Source: Ananas comosus (lineage: Eukaryota > Streptophyta > Magnoliopsida > Poales > Bromeliaceae). Taken from it: a DNA stretch of 64,000 nucleotides. Location of the stretch: positions 1 to 64,000 of the forward strand of contig NW_017893458.1 of the NCBI RefSeq assembly GCF_001540865.1. Direction: 5' to 3'. The notes under the pieces are model-generated. The model was given only the letters and a program-made list of their open reading frames with translations, made no database searches and was not told the DNA's origin. Positions within the stretch are counted from its first letter, which is position 1; every line of letters begins with the position of its first letter. A program made the translations under genes and the position numbers. Shown here one piece after another: positions 37,201-49,900 of the stretch.

Positions 37201-40200
37201 AATCGCTCTACTACGAGATGGCCTACCCCGGCACATCTCTCGAACCTCAATCCACGAAGAGCAGTATCCTCAAGCTCTCGAACTCCTCCAACATAACCTA
37301 GCCTGCTTGGGCAAGTTTTACACTCGGGGACCGGTCTCTCCTGCTAGGGGACCGGTTGCCCCGCGCTGCGCAACCCTCAGCCTCGGGGCAACCGGTCCCT
37401 CCCTCCTGGGACCGGTCCCCGAGAGCAAGCTTGCGCAGACAACGTTCGGGAACCGGTCCCTTCCGTCAGGGACCGGTCCCCGAGAGCAAATTTGCCAAGT
37501 GCAGATTCTTGCACTATTTGCTCTCGCGGACTCCATTCCAAAGCACTCTTGGTGCATCTGACTTCTTCGGCTTTTCCGAAGCACTCCCCCTGACAATTGG
37601 TCGACTTTGAGCGAAGTCCAACTTTCGTATTTCGAGAATTCACTTCCTTACTCCAACTCATCCACAGAGTCATCGGCTGAACTGATTACGTCGGCTTCCA
37701 CAAGTGGACCAACCGTCACAAATACTACGTAGGCCTAGCGCCTAAACCTGTCGCAACTATGCATAGCGTCTCTCGCTCGGATCGTAGACCCAATCATCAT
37801 TGGGCGAAATTCTCATTGGAGAATTCGCACGCACTCCGAACAGGAGCAACCATGACCCCAAATCACGTCAAGTCCTCGAGTTGGGTCATAATCAAACTCT
37901 CGGTATCTCATCGATCTCGCGATCCAACACGTGGCATTCCACGTTCCCGGGTCTGAGCTCGGACTACCGTCCTGACCAAAATTCTGCCCTACCCGTAGGT
38001 ACCGGGCCGCTATCACTCACCGCTAACTGCGCCTGCCCAAAGGGCCTAGGCTCTACAAATGGTCCAGGCACGGATCGTCCCCAAGCGATACCCACCGTCG
38101 TCGTCCTACACGACACTCTATCGAGCTATAAGTACCACTATCGGCTCCTAAGCACCTAGTGCGAGCCGCTAGACTAACGAGTTCCATGGCTCGCTTCACA
38201 CTTAGTAATGCTGACGTGCTACTGCCATCACACTCTCTCGGCTGAATCAAATCCGCACTCTACGAGTATCTACACTCGAGCGCTCTATACGCCGTACTCT
38301 AAGTCCAGCATTAGGCAACCCTGCCTATGCACACCGGCCACACTGGCACGATTCGCCCACCTCAATTCGAGGCACTACTAGGCCCACGTGCCTATACTTG
38401 GCCACTAACCGATCGCTCTACCACGAGTCTCACTTTTCGTCCAACAATCATCACCAGTATTTTGCTAGTGCTATCTAGCTCTCTACCTCCTCCAGCAGGC
38501 GTTACACTCACCACATAAGCATGCTCGGGTATCTACACCAACCCGTTCACTTGGTCCCTACTATACCAATGCACAAATAGTAGCGAACGACCACAAGGTA
38601 AATGCATGCAATTTCTTAAGTCTACATCATGCAGAAGCGTATGATTTTGCTTTAATTAACTCATACCTGGCACGATGTCACGCTCCTCGACCCCAGCAAG
38701 TCGCTCCGCTTGAGCGGCAAACACTCGACTACTCGGAGCCGACCGGGTCACCTCAAGCTGATGTGGCGCCATCGCACGTCTCGTGGATACGGCAGCAGGC
38801 GGAACCCCACCAAACTGCCTCGGAGCCGCCGTGGCGGATGCTGCAGTCGGGGTAGGCGACAATCCCTCTAGGCACTGACGGCTAATATGCCCCGCCTGAC
38901 CACACCTGAAGCACCGTCCTGCCTTATGCTTACAGTTCCCTACGCGATGCTCCCCACCGCAGATTACACATCGCAGGGGTCCCTCGCTCTCAGACTGCCT
39001 ACTCGGGTACTATGGGGGCTTCTTGGAACTTGACTGTCCCCCCGAGCTACCGCCAGGTCGTTTCTTCCCCTTGTCATTCTCTGACGCCTCGCGCTCCTCT
39101 CGCACGTGGGCATCACCATGCTCCGCCCACAATGCTCGATCACAAAACTCAGCAAAGGTCGTGAGCTTGAATATTGCACGGCCTTATAAATCCCCGGCCG
39201 AAGTCCTCGCAAGAACCAGTTGGCCCGGTCCCGGTCATCTCGAACAACCTCCGGGACACAATCTATGATGTGGGAGAACTCTTGCTCGTAGTCCGCTACC
39301 GAGCGATCCCCTTGCCTCAACTTGCGAAACTTCTCCTGCAGTTTTCGCTTCACCGTGTCGGGGAAGTAATTTGCGAACATCGCCCTCTTAAACTCCTCCC
39401 ATAACATAGGTGGAAGGTCAGAAGGCCGATCTGGCTTCACCCGCTTCCACCACACCTTCGCCGCTTTCCCAAGGCAATGGGTGGCGAGATACACCTTGTC
39501 TTTCTCCGAGGTATAGAGATCCTCAAAAAGTGTCTCCATTGAGTCAATCCATGACTCCACCATCGACAGCTCCACTTTCTCCCCTTCAAAGATTGGTGGG
39601 TTGAACTTTTTGAATCTGATAAGAGCCGTCAACGAACGCTCTCGCTCCATCTCCTCGGCCGCAGCATCGTGTATTGCCGAACTTGAAGCTGCCGGAGGAA
39701 CACTTGCTGGCGGGGGATGCGCCGCCGCCGGAGCTGCCGCAATGCCCACACCCTCAGCCGCATTAGGCGCGCGAGCCGAGGGCATGGGTGGACCACGGCC
39801 TTAAACTGCCGTCGCGGTCGCCGCCGCCACCTGCCGCTCCAAAAGTTCCTGGAGCCGCTCGACCTGACTGGTTAGCGCGGTAACTTGCGCTCGTAACTCC
39901 TGCACCTCACTAGGCCCAGCAGGCTCCGGCGCCACCGGAGGTCCAGCCTGCTTTGGCACCACGGGAGGTGGTGCCGGAATGGATCTACGCACGTAGTGTC
40001 TCCTTGGTGCCATTGGCTCCTGAAACACAACAACTTGGTTAATCACCTTAACCCGCTAACTCCGCCACAATTGCGAAACAACGCCACTCAATAGCGCAAA
40101 TCAGGCGGAAGCACACAAGTGTACTTGTTCTAAACCCTTAGCGTTGTGTTGTCGGCCGCCCAACACAACCACTTCAAGCCAAGAACTCATACCACTTGAA

Positions 40201-40949
40201 TCCATCTCTAACACCCATTAGAGACATACTATCAACTTCGACCCAATCGATCAACTTCTGCCACCCGTATAGGTTCACGTCTCACTCACGCGCCTATAAC
40301 CCTAAGGTTTACCATCCTAGGGTCTCCTATGTCCACCCTAGACTCTCTCTTTACTTGTTCTTAATTTGCTTTGATACCATTTTATCTGTCACGCCCCAGA
40401 ACCGCCAGTTTGGCCGGTTCAGGCGCGTCGAACAGACGCCGGACGGACAGCACCTTACCTATCCGCCCAAGGCTCAAAGTCTCAAACAAACAAGATCATG
40501 CATACAAGTTGCCCAGGAAAAACTTGACATACATACATGATCAATGCAAGCGAGTAACGAGACCACAACCAGTGCTAAACATATAAGAGCAAGCATCACA
40601 AATATAAATAAGTGAACGAAAGAGAGATTTCTAACTATTACATCCATTCAACCCTTTTTACATTGCATTGATTTACATTTTAAGCTTTCAAAACATAAAC
40701 ATAAAGTTTATAATCTTTCCAAAACACCTCACCAGCTATACATCATCTACGCTCACATACAAAAGGTAGCTCTAATGCATAATGGAAAGTCACTACACTA
40801 GGGCGCTACGCCCTTACCGCGATTATCTGCCGGTCCGCTCACGTGTGTACCTGTACCCCAAAACCACACGGGGTGAGAACTATAAAAATATAGTTCCCAG
40901 TGGGTTCGGCCGCCGACTCTGCCGATCTTCCCACTAGGTCTAAGCTGGT

Positions 40950-40982
<33 letters not shown>

Positions 40983-43900
40983 AATGAAACTGCAACTATG
41001 CTCTACTATGCCATCAAATGCAAACAATGCATGGAATATCATCTAGCAACAAGCCTACTATCATGCTAGCATGCTTCAACGATGTAATGAATACAAATAC
41101 GACACAGTTATGCAATCCACTAATATATACTATGTCTAATCAGGGTATGAATGCAAATCCACTTATGCTATTCATGTCATTACCCAATCCGCTAGGCTAC
41201 CTCGCCTAAGATCTCAAATCTCATAGGTACTCACACCACAATCTAGTAGGTGAAGAGGTGAAGAGCTACCCCGCTCTTCGCCCCGACTGATTTCTCACAT
41301 CTCATAGGTGAGGAGCTACCCCGCTCTTATCTCACCCGTCTCACATCTCAAAGGTTATAGATGAAGAGCTGCCCCGCTCTAATCTCATAGATAATGAGCT
41401 GCCCCGCTCAATCTCATAGGGGAAAGGCTACTCCGCCCTTTACCCCAACTCACGTCCTAGTCCAATAGGTGAGGAGCTACCCCGCTCGTATCCCACCCGA
41501 TGAGCTACCCCGCTGGTGTGACAACTTCGGAGTGCACTGCTTGTGTGGAGCGACCACCACAAGCTCAAAACAGACTATGTGAGTATGTTCCAATTCTCGC
41601 CAATTGAGGATACTCTGTCAACTAGGTTAACAAACACTCGAAAGTCCACCTATCCCTAGGTCCATGTTAAGTGTCTTAACCATACTAATTAAATCACACT
41701 AGGGAATCCAACTATCCCTAAGTTCAATGCCGTAGTATACAATTATCATGCAATGTATCATAACTAAGGAAACTCAACTAATCCCTATGTTCCACGCCAA
41801 GTGTTTCTTTACACTATGTTCCAAGTACCACTCATCTAGGTATTATTAACTCTAGGTTCAACAATCCTAGGTTTACATCCGACCTATGTTTTAATAACAC
41901 TAGGTTCATATGCCACCTGTGTTCTCTAAACTAGGTTTTCATGCAATATGCCACAACTAGGTTCCGATGCCACTCGTCATGTATTTAACATTATCTACAT
42001 GCCACTCGTCCAAGTTATAAATGTTTTCTATACATTAGTTCACATGTCACTAGTTTTCATTATCAAGTCCAAGTTCTCTATTCTCTTATCATCATAGGAT
42101 CTCATGTCACAATCCTAATCCTCATGCATTCTAGATTTAGGTGTCAAGTCCATAATACTACACAACTAGACATGCATGCAAGGAAATTAGAAATGTAATA
42201 ATACATACATCCTACAATGCATAAGAACCATATGTGCAATATGACCAAAAATCTAACTCGGACATAGAAGGAAGCCCGATTGCTTCGGATGGACACCCCC
42301 CACCTTTAGGTGATGCCACGAGCCCACGATTCCGATTTCGCGATTTTAGGAAGCTTTCGCCGCGAGCTGCGGCAATCTGTACCTCAACAAGCCTTTTCTT
42401 CAATATCTTTGCACCCGCTCGACGAATCAACGAACCGATTTCGCCAACGCGTCGGAATACTTAGCAATTAGGTTTACAACCACTCAATTTAGATCATAAC
42501 CCTAGATTTCCCAAAACCCTATTTTGGAGTCCTAGGTGTTCAACAATGCAAGAATACCTCAAACAAGGTCTTGAATCATGCAATTAACACCTATTTAACA
42601 TCCTAGGGTTCATCTAAAACCATCTTTATAGTATAAGAGTCTAATCCTAGATATTCCCCATGATTGAGCTTAGAAGCTTACCTCTCCAAGCTTGCTAGTA
42701 GCCAAGGAAGGAGAAGAAGAAGAAGAAATCCCTTCTCTTGATCTTGATCTCCGCCAAAATCCTCTCCTCCAACACCTTCTAGAGAGAGGAAGAGCACTTA
42801 GAGTGTCACGCCCCGCCCCGAAACCACTACCTATTTGGCACGGTTCGGCCGCGGCTGCGGATTGCCGAGCGGATTGCCGAATGGATAGCACCTCCCCTGT
42901 CCGCCCAAGGCTCAACAACAGGAATGTGTACAGGAATTTACCGAGGAAATTAAATTCTAAACATACACATTCACAAGGGCACAAACAGTGCCAACGATAC
43001 AAAGAGCAAGTAATCCACAAGATAAAGTATGTGATATAAAGAGAGTACTTTACTATCTATTACAATAGTTTCATCATTTCTTTAAATGAATACATATTTC
43101 ATCTCAAAATGCATAGCTCTCCAAGTCCTCACCTACAATGATTCTCTCAAATACATAGGTGTACTAATGCAAAAAGGAAAGCTACTATACTACCACGGTC
43201 TCATTGGTCGGGCGCGATGCCCTTGCCGCGGTCCTCTCTCGACAGCCCTGTACCTACCACTGGAAATAGAGTGGGGTGAGAACTATCTTCCATAGTTCCC
43301 AGTGGACTCGGCCGCCGACTCTACAGATCTCCCCACTAGGTCCAAGTGGGCACAAGTAACAACAGATAGATAGATATGTATCTGAAAACTGTAAATGCGA
43401 TAGTAGGAAAAAACTATGCTACTATGCCCATAATCATGAATATGAATGCATGCATCATATAATAAAGGTTTGCTACCATGCTAACAAATTCGATTCATGT
43501 TCGAATAGCAATGCTCAATGACATTATTAAACCTTTAACTTTAACGTTTACTCAATCTGTGGCGAGGCCCTAGGGCTCGCCTATAACTCACCTTTCAATC
43601 CCAAAGTGGGGAGGGAGCTCCAAGTGCACCCAAGCCCGGGATCGTCTGCGGACCTCCATGTGGTCCGGACCTCCAGGTGGTCCTAGTCGCGCGACACTCT
43701 GGAGTACTCGACGACAATCCCTTCCATGTGGGGATAGGATGGCTATACCACCCCAAACGCAGACTGTGAGCTAGATCTATCATCTTCAAGTGAGGATGCC
43801 CTATCACTAGGGTCCACAACCCAATCAAATCCCCTCCAAGTGAGGAAGCCCTACCACTAGGGTCAATGTCTCAATCGACTCATCGACAACCTCTCCTCTC

Positions 43901-46900
43901 CACGTGAGGCTACTTAGGTTTACTAAGTTCTTGTTCACAAGGCATTTCTAAGGGATCCACCTACCCTAGGTTCTCAAACCTCTAGTGTCATTTATACTAC
44001 ATTAATGCTACTCGTCATCATTTAACTTTTGGATGTCACTCGTGTGTTCTTTTACATTAGACACTACTTTCTATGTCATCAATACTCCCATCGGGTTAAT
44101 CTCTTTTCTTTTGCATTATAGGATCCACGTTCCGACCCAATCCTCACCTATCTAAGTCACCAAGTGTTCCAAGTACACTAGGTTATCAATTAGAGAGCAT
44201 AAGGAATGGTACTACTATGCAATCCTACAATGCAACATGTAAGAGATGAAGATTAAATGCAAGCTAAGACATAGAAAGGAGTTCGAAAGCTTCGGGATAG
44301 CACTCCCCACCTTTAATCGATGTAGAGGCTTCGAAAACCCTTCTCGGCGAACTTTACGAAAAGGCTTTAGCCTTCCTTGCCCAAGTCAATACTAACCCTG
44401 TAAGGTACCGGACTTCTAAAATCATGAAGTTATGGTTTATGTGAGGTTAGAAAGCCATTCGAATGGTTCCGGTGAAGTTTGGTGAAGTTCGGAGGCATTC
44501 GGGCGTTTCGGTGTGCATAGGTGCGGAAACGGGACCCGAAAGGCTATGTTGGGCCGTGAGCTAAATCCGGCATTATCGTGGATGGAAAGATGATGAAAAC
44601 ATGCTCGAAAACATATTTGGAGAGTCTCGGTTCGATTTGAAACGAATCGGAGGTCAAACGAGCGAAAACGAACGAAAACGGGCGAAAATGCTGAAAATTT
44701 GGCTAAGTCCTTGAGGCTACGTTCTGGACCTTCGGGGACCGGTCTCTCACCGCAAGGACCGGTCTCTCAGGGACCGGTCCCTCATCGCAAGGACCGGTCC
44801 CCGAACGTGAAAAACGCCCAGTTTGAGCTGATGCGAGGTTAGAAGAGTTGGGGGGCTTATTTGGAAATGTTACAATATGAGAGGGGGTTAAGAGAGGACT
44901 CTCTTTCTCTCTTTCTCTCATTCCCTCACTCTCTCTCATGTTTCTCTCTCTCTCTCTCTAAACGAAAGAAAAAGAAGAAGGGGAGAAAGAAGAGAAGAAG
45001 AAAAAGAAGAAGAGGAAGGAGAAGAAGGAGAAGAAGATCAAGAAGGAGATCAACTCCACCTTCTCTCCCTCCTTGCCTTTGGAGCATCTTGAGAGGTAAG
45101 CCCTTAGCCCTCTCATGGTAGATCTCTATAGATAGGTCTAAATGCTCTAGAAGTGAATTTAGTAGGCTCCTTTGATGCTAGATAGATGTTTATTGCATGA
45201 ATCGGAGATCGATTTGGGGCATTTTGCAATAGTAGCATCTAGGTCATGAGTAGACCTAGAATCAAATAGATCGAGTGGCATCCAACCTAGTGTTAATAAA
45301 CATAGGTCGGACATAGTGATGTGGAACCTAGAGTTTTATAACCTAGGCTGTGGAATAGTAAACCTAGAGGGGCATTGAACCTAGGTTGTTGAGTATAGTG
45401 GTAGCAACCACTAGGATGTTTTAGGTCGACAGCATAGGGTTGGCTATGGACCCTCGACCTGTGGAAGTGGATTCCGGAAATCCCAGGACTTGTGCTATGC
45501 TAACCTTGGTATCAAGGCTAGGGCGTGTGCGACGATTTCGCCGCCGAGGTTGATACCAAGGATGGATTGGCAGGTGAGTGCGCCGAGATCACCGCCCGGG
45601 GCTTGAACCATTGACGTGGCGTGTGCGACGATTTCGCCGCCGGGGTTATACCAGGTTTGGGGGTGAGTGCGCCGAGATCACCGCCCGGGGCTTGAACCAT
45701 CGACGTGGCGTGTGCGACGATTTCGCCGCCGGATGGTTAAGCCAGTTTGTGGATTATGCTGCCTGATCGACTTGAGCCATTGTTGGGTGAGGTGCGATTC
45801 GTTCGCCGCCAGATGGCCAAATCAAGGGACTTGAACCAGTGTTCGGCGTGTGCGACGATTTCGCCGCCAGCTGGTTAAGTCACAGAGTGCGGCCAGTGCG
45901 CGGACTATCCGCGGATGATTGACTCGAGGCCGAGTCGGGTGGTTAGCTTGATTAGGTTAATAGAAACCTTGAAAGCTAGTGATAAAGGTAAGAACTAAGG
46001 TAATAGAGACCTTAGAGGCAAAGTGAACTTGAGTTGTGAACTGAGGTAATGGAAACCTTAGAGTAAAGAAATGTGAGCTAAGGTGGCTAAGTAAAAGTAG
46101 AATTCAAATGATCTACTATATATTGCATAGAGTTGCATGACTTGCATATTGCATATTGTTAGGCCTAACATGTATTTCAATTGAATATATTTGCATTGTA
46201 TATCGTTGAACTAACATGTTGCAGGGCCTACTTGGACCTTTTGGTCGAGCTTTTCCCTTGGGTGGCCGTACCCACTGGGAACCATGGAGTTGGTTCTCAC
46301 CCCACGTTGTTTTGGGGTTTTACAGGTTCGCACGTGAGCGGCGCGGCGGCGCGAGGAAAGGGCGTAGATCCATAGATAGCGCCCTACCCGGAGACCAGAG
46401 CTAGCAGTACCCTGTCGACATAGCTTAGGGGTATGGGGTGTTATTAATGAAAAGAACACAATGTATCAACGTGTAAGTAAATGATGTAATAACTTAGATT
46501 GTATGTGGAGGAATCAAATGAGAACTGTGATTTAAAAATGTATGAATGTGAATGTATGTAATAACATAGGATGTGTTATGTTGTTGATACCTTCCTTATG
46601 CAATCTGGTTGTTGAATACTGTTCCTAGTTGGAACCTTCGTATTGTATTGATTGCGTTGCCTTGAATGTACAGGGGAGACTCTGTTCGCAGTACAGGGGA
46701 AACCCTGTCCATTCGGCGCTGTCGGCGACGCCGCGAACCTGACCAAAGAGGCGGGGGTCGCGGGTCGTGACAAACCCGACCCTATTTTGCCGAGAACTTC
46801 ACGCCGCTTCGCCGAATGCCAAAACCGACTTCGCCCCCATGTTTTGTGACCTAACAATAGGGTTTCCAAGGCTTCAAATGAGATCAATCTCATACTTTCA

Positions 46901-49900
46901 CAAAAACCCCATTTTGGAGCCCTAGTTTTGCTCTCATAGCAAACCACCAATAAATCCCTAGATTTTTGGGATTGATCTTTTTAGAAGCATGCTTAGGGTC
47001 CATTTGACCCATTCCAAGGCATAAAAATCCAAAACCCCAAATTCTAGAAGCTAGGGTTCAAGAGCTTACCTCTTCTTCTCCTTTCCTTTCTAAAGAGAGA
47101 GAGAGAGAGAGAGCAAGAGAGAAAGAGAGATAGAGAGGAAATGAGATCAGTGGGGCTGAGGGAGAGGGTTATTTCCCATATACACCCCACATATGATGGC
47201 CATTTTGCACTTAAACCATCAACTTTTCATCTCTCACGCAGCTATCACTAGGCTGTTTTCGCCCAGAGGGACCGGTCCCTGGTCGGGGAGACCGGTCCCC
47301 GAGAGCCCTCCCTGCAGCCTGGGGACTTTTCGCGTACGGGAACCGGTCCTCACCGGAGAGACCGGTCCCTGGGAGACCAGTCTTTCCTGAGAGACCGGTT
47401 CCCGAAAGGGGAACTTTCAGGACTAAGCCAAATTTAGGCTTCCTCTCGCGGGTGTCGCACACGCGGACCGGTCCCCTCAGCCAGGGACCGGTCGCATCGA
47501 CCTCCCCCGCGACCCTCAGCTATGGGGACCGGTCCTCCCTTCCAGGGACCGGTCCTCGAGAGCAAAAATCTGCTGAGTCCAGATTTTGCCTATTCGCTCT
47601 CGCGCACTCAACTCCAAAGCACTTTTTGTGCTTTGGACATCTCCAACTTCCCCAAAGGGTATTCTCTCGACAAATAGTCGATCCTGGACGAAGTACAACT
47701 CTCGGATTTCGAGAATTCACTTCCTTACATCCTCCCCTCCTTAAAAGGAGTTTCGTCTTCGAAACTAGCTCAATTCTTAACTTTAACTTAAACCCATACC
47801 TTACTCCTCGAATAGATGAGGATGGTGTTTTCTCATCAGATCCTCGAGTTCCCAGGTGGCTTCGCGATCCTCGTGATTGCTCCACCTAACCTTCATATAG
47901 GGAATTTCTCGATTCCTTAACTTACGCACCTCTCGGGCGATAATCCCTACCGGAAACTCTTCATAGCTCAAGTCTCTTTGAAGCTCCGGTGGCTCATATA
48001 GCATCGCATGCTCAGGGTCGTGAATATACTTGCGGAGATTGGAGACATGGAACACATTGTGTACATCCGCAAGCTTTGGCGGCAAGGCAAGTCGGTAGGC
48101 CACTGTGCCGACTCGCTCCAATATCTCATATGGTCCAATATATCGGGGGCTCAATTTTTCCCGCACTCCAAACCGCTTCACACCCCGCATCGGTGAAACC
48201 TTCAAGAATACGCGATCGCCTACCGCGAATTCTATATCTCGACTGCGCCGTGAGCAATCTCTTGCGAGCAAGGCGGACTTTCTCCTCCGCTTCTCGTAAA
48301 ACATCGGGGCCGAACTCTGTACGCTCACCCACATCGCTCCAGTGTATAGGAGACCGACACGTCCGCCCATAAAGAGCCTCGAACGGTGCCATCTCCACAC
48401 TAGCATGATAACTGTTGTTGTAGGCGAACTCGGCCATCGGTAGGTGATCACACCAACTTCCCTTATAGTCGATGACACACGCTCGCAACATATCCTCCAG
48501 AGTTTGAATAGTTCTCTCTGTTTGCCCATCGGTCTGAGGATGAAATGCGGTGCTAAAGTTGAGCTGTGTACCAAGGGCTTCCTGCAGGCTCTTCCAGAAG
48601 TGTGAAGTGAACCGGGGGTATACCTGTGCAGTCTCACTATCTCGTCAAGGTATACCTGTGCTAACTTGTCACCCGACCACGTGGTGTGGATCGGCAAGAA
48701 GTGAGCCGACTTTGTCAATCGGTCCACAATTACCCAAATTGCATCGTGGCCGCCGGTTGAGCGAGGCAAGCCGACTACGAAGTCCATCGATATATCCTCC
48801 CATTTCCAAACGGGGATTGGTAGGCTTTGAAGCTTTTCTGCTGGAAATCGACGCTCGGCCTTCACTTGTTGGCATGTTAAGCACTTCGCTACAAAGCGTC
48901 CAATATCACCTTTCATTCCCGGCCACCAATAGTGCATTTTTATTCCTTGATACAGCTTGGTGCCGCCCGTGTCACGCCCCGCGACCGCTACCAATTTGGC
49001 TCGGCCCGGGCACGTCGAACAGACGCCGGACGGACAGCACCTCCCCTGTCCGCCCAAGGCTAACAACGAGATTGTGTACAACAAGTTCCCAGGAAAATAA
49101 CTTGAATACATACACAATCGATAAATTACAACGAGAGCACAATCAGTGCAAAACAACCAAGAGCAAGATACAAGTATAGAACATACACGTAATGATAAAG
49201 AGAGAGCATCTATCTATTACATTCATTCAGCCTTTATAATACAATTCGATTATACATTGAACTTCCAAAACAGAGTATAAAGCTTATATCTTCCAAAATA
49301 CAACATTAGCTTACATTCATTCCAGAATATCTCACATCCTATACATCATCTACTCTCAAAGCGTAAAAGGTGACTCTAATGCAGAAATAGGAAAGTAGAC
49401 TAATGCAACTAGGGCGCTAAGCCCTTACCGCGATCCTCGCCGTGTGAACTCGCGCTCGGCCTTGCAGTAAAATAGGGATGAGAACTAACTTCCTTAGTTC
49501 CCAGTCGGTTCGGCCGCCGACTCCGCCGATCTCTCCACTAGGTCCAAGCGGGCAAAAGTAGCTAATCGATAGATAGATAGATAAGGAAAGTGGTAAATGA
49601 CAGAAGTAAAGCTACTCTACTATGCCCAATCATAATATATGATGCATGTACAATGAAATAGGTAAGCAGCTAACCTGTTATCATGTCCAAAGGTAAAGAT
49701 ATTCACTCGTTCGTTTATCTCATTTATTCATCAATCTCATGGCTTACCCGAAGGCGCGCCTACAGCTCACTAGCCATCTCGAAGGTAGGGAGGGTCAACT
49801 CGCACTACGAACCGAGACCGTCTAGCGGGGCCAAAATAGGCAATCCCTTGGGACCCAAAATAGGCGATCCCACGTGACCAACATTCGGAGCGCACTACTT

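Larger units (their letters stand above)
44399..46772 (+). mobile_element. Solo LTR, third nesting level, sense to the host gene
   Basis: TGTAAGGTACCGG to GGGTCGTGACA, 2,374 bp, with a perfect TSD AACCC at 44394-44398 and 46773-46777. It is the only LTR in the intron in + orientation, so any LTR promoter or poly(A) signal would act in the direction of the fibrillin transcript. Confidence 0.93.
42804..47729 (-). mobile_element. 3' LTR of the nested gypsy, with a solo LTR inside
   Basis: Continuous with 55088-57723 once 44399-46772 is removed. Hairpin at 43278-43300. ACCGGTCC palindrome array at 47265-47560. Abuts a polypurine tract (AAGGAGGGGAGGA on -) at 47730. Confidence 0.92.

Noticed and set aside
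36710..37301. Open frames of 95 and 160 codons on +
   Set aside because: They overlap non-coding parts of the gag-only element, have no recognisable domain and are partly duplicated sequence.
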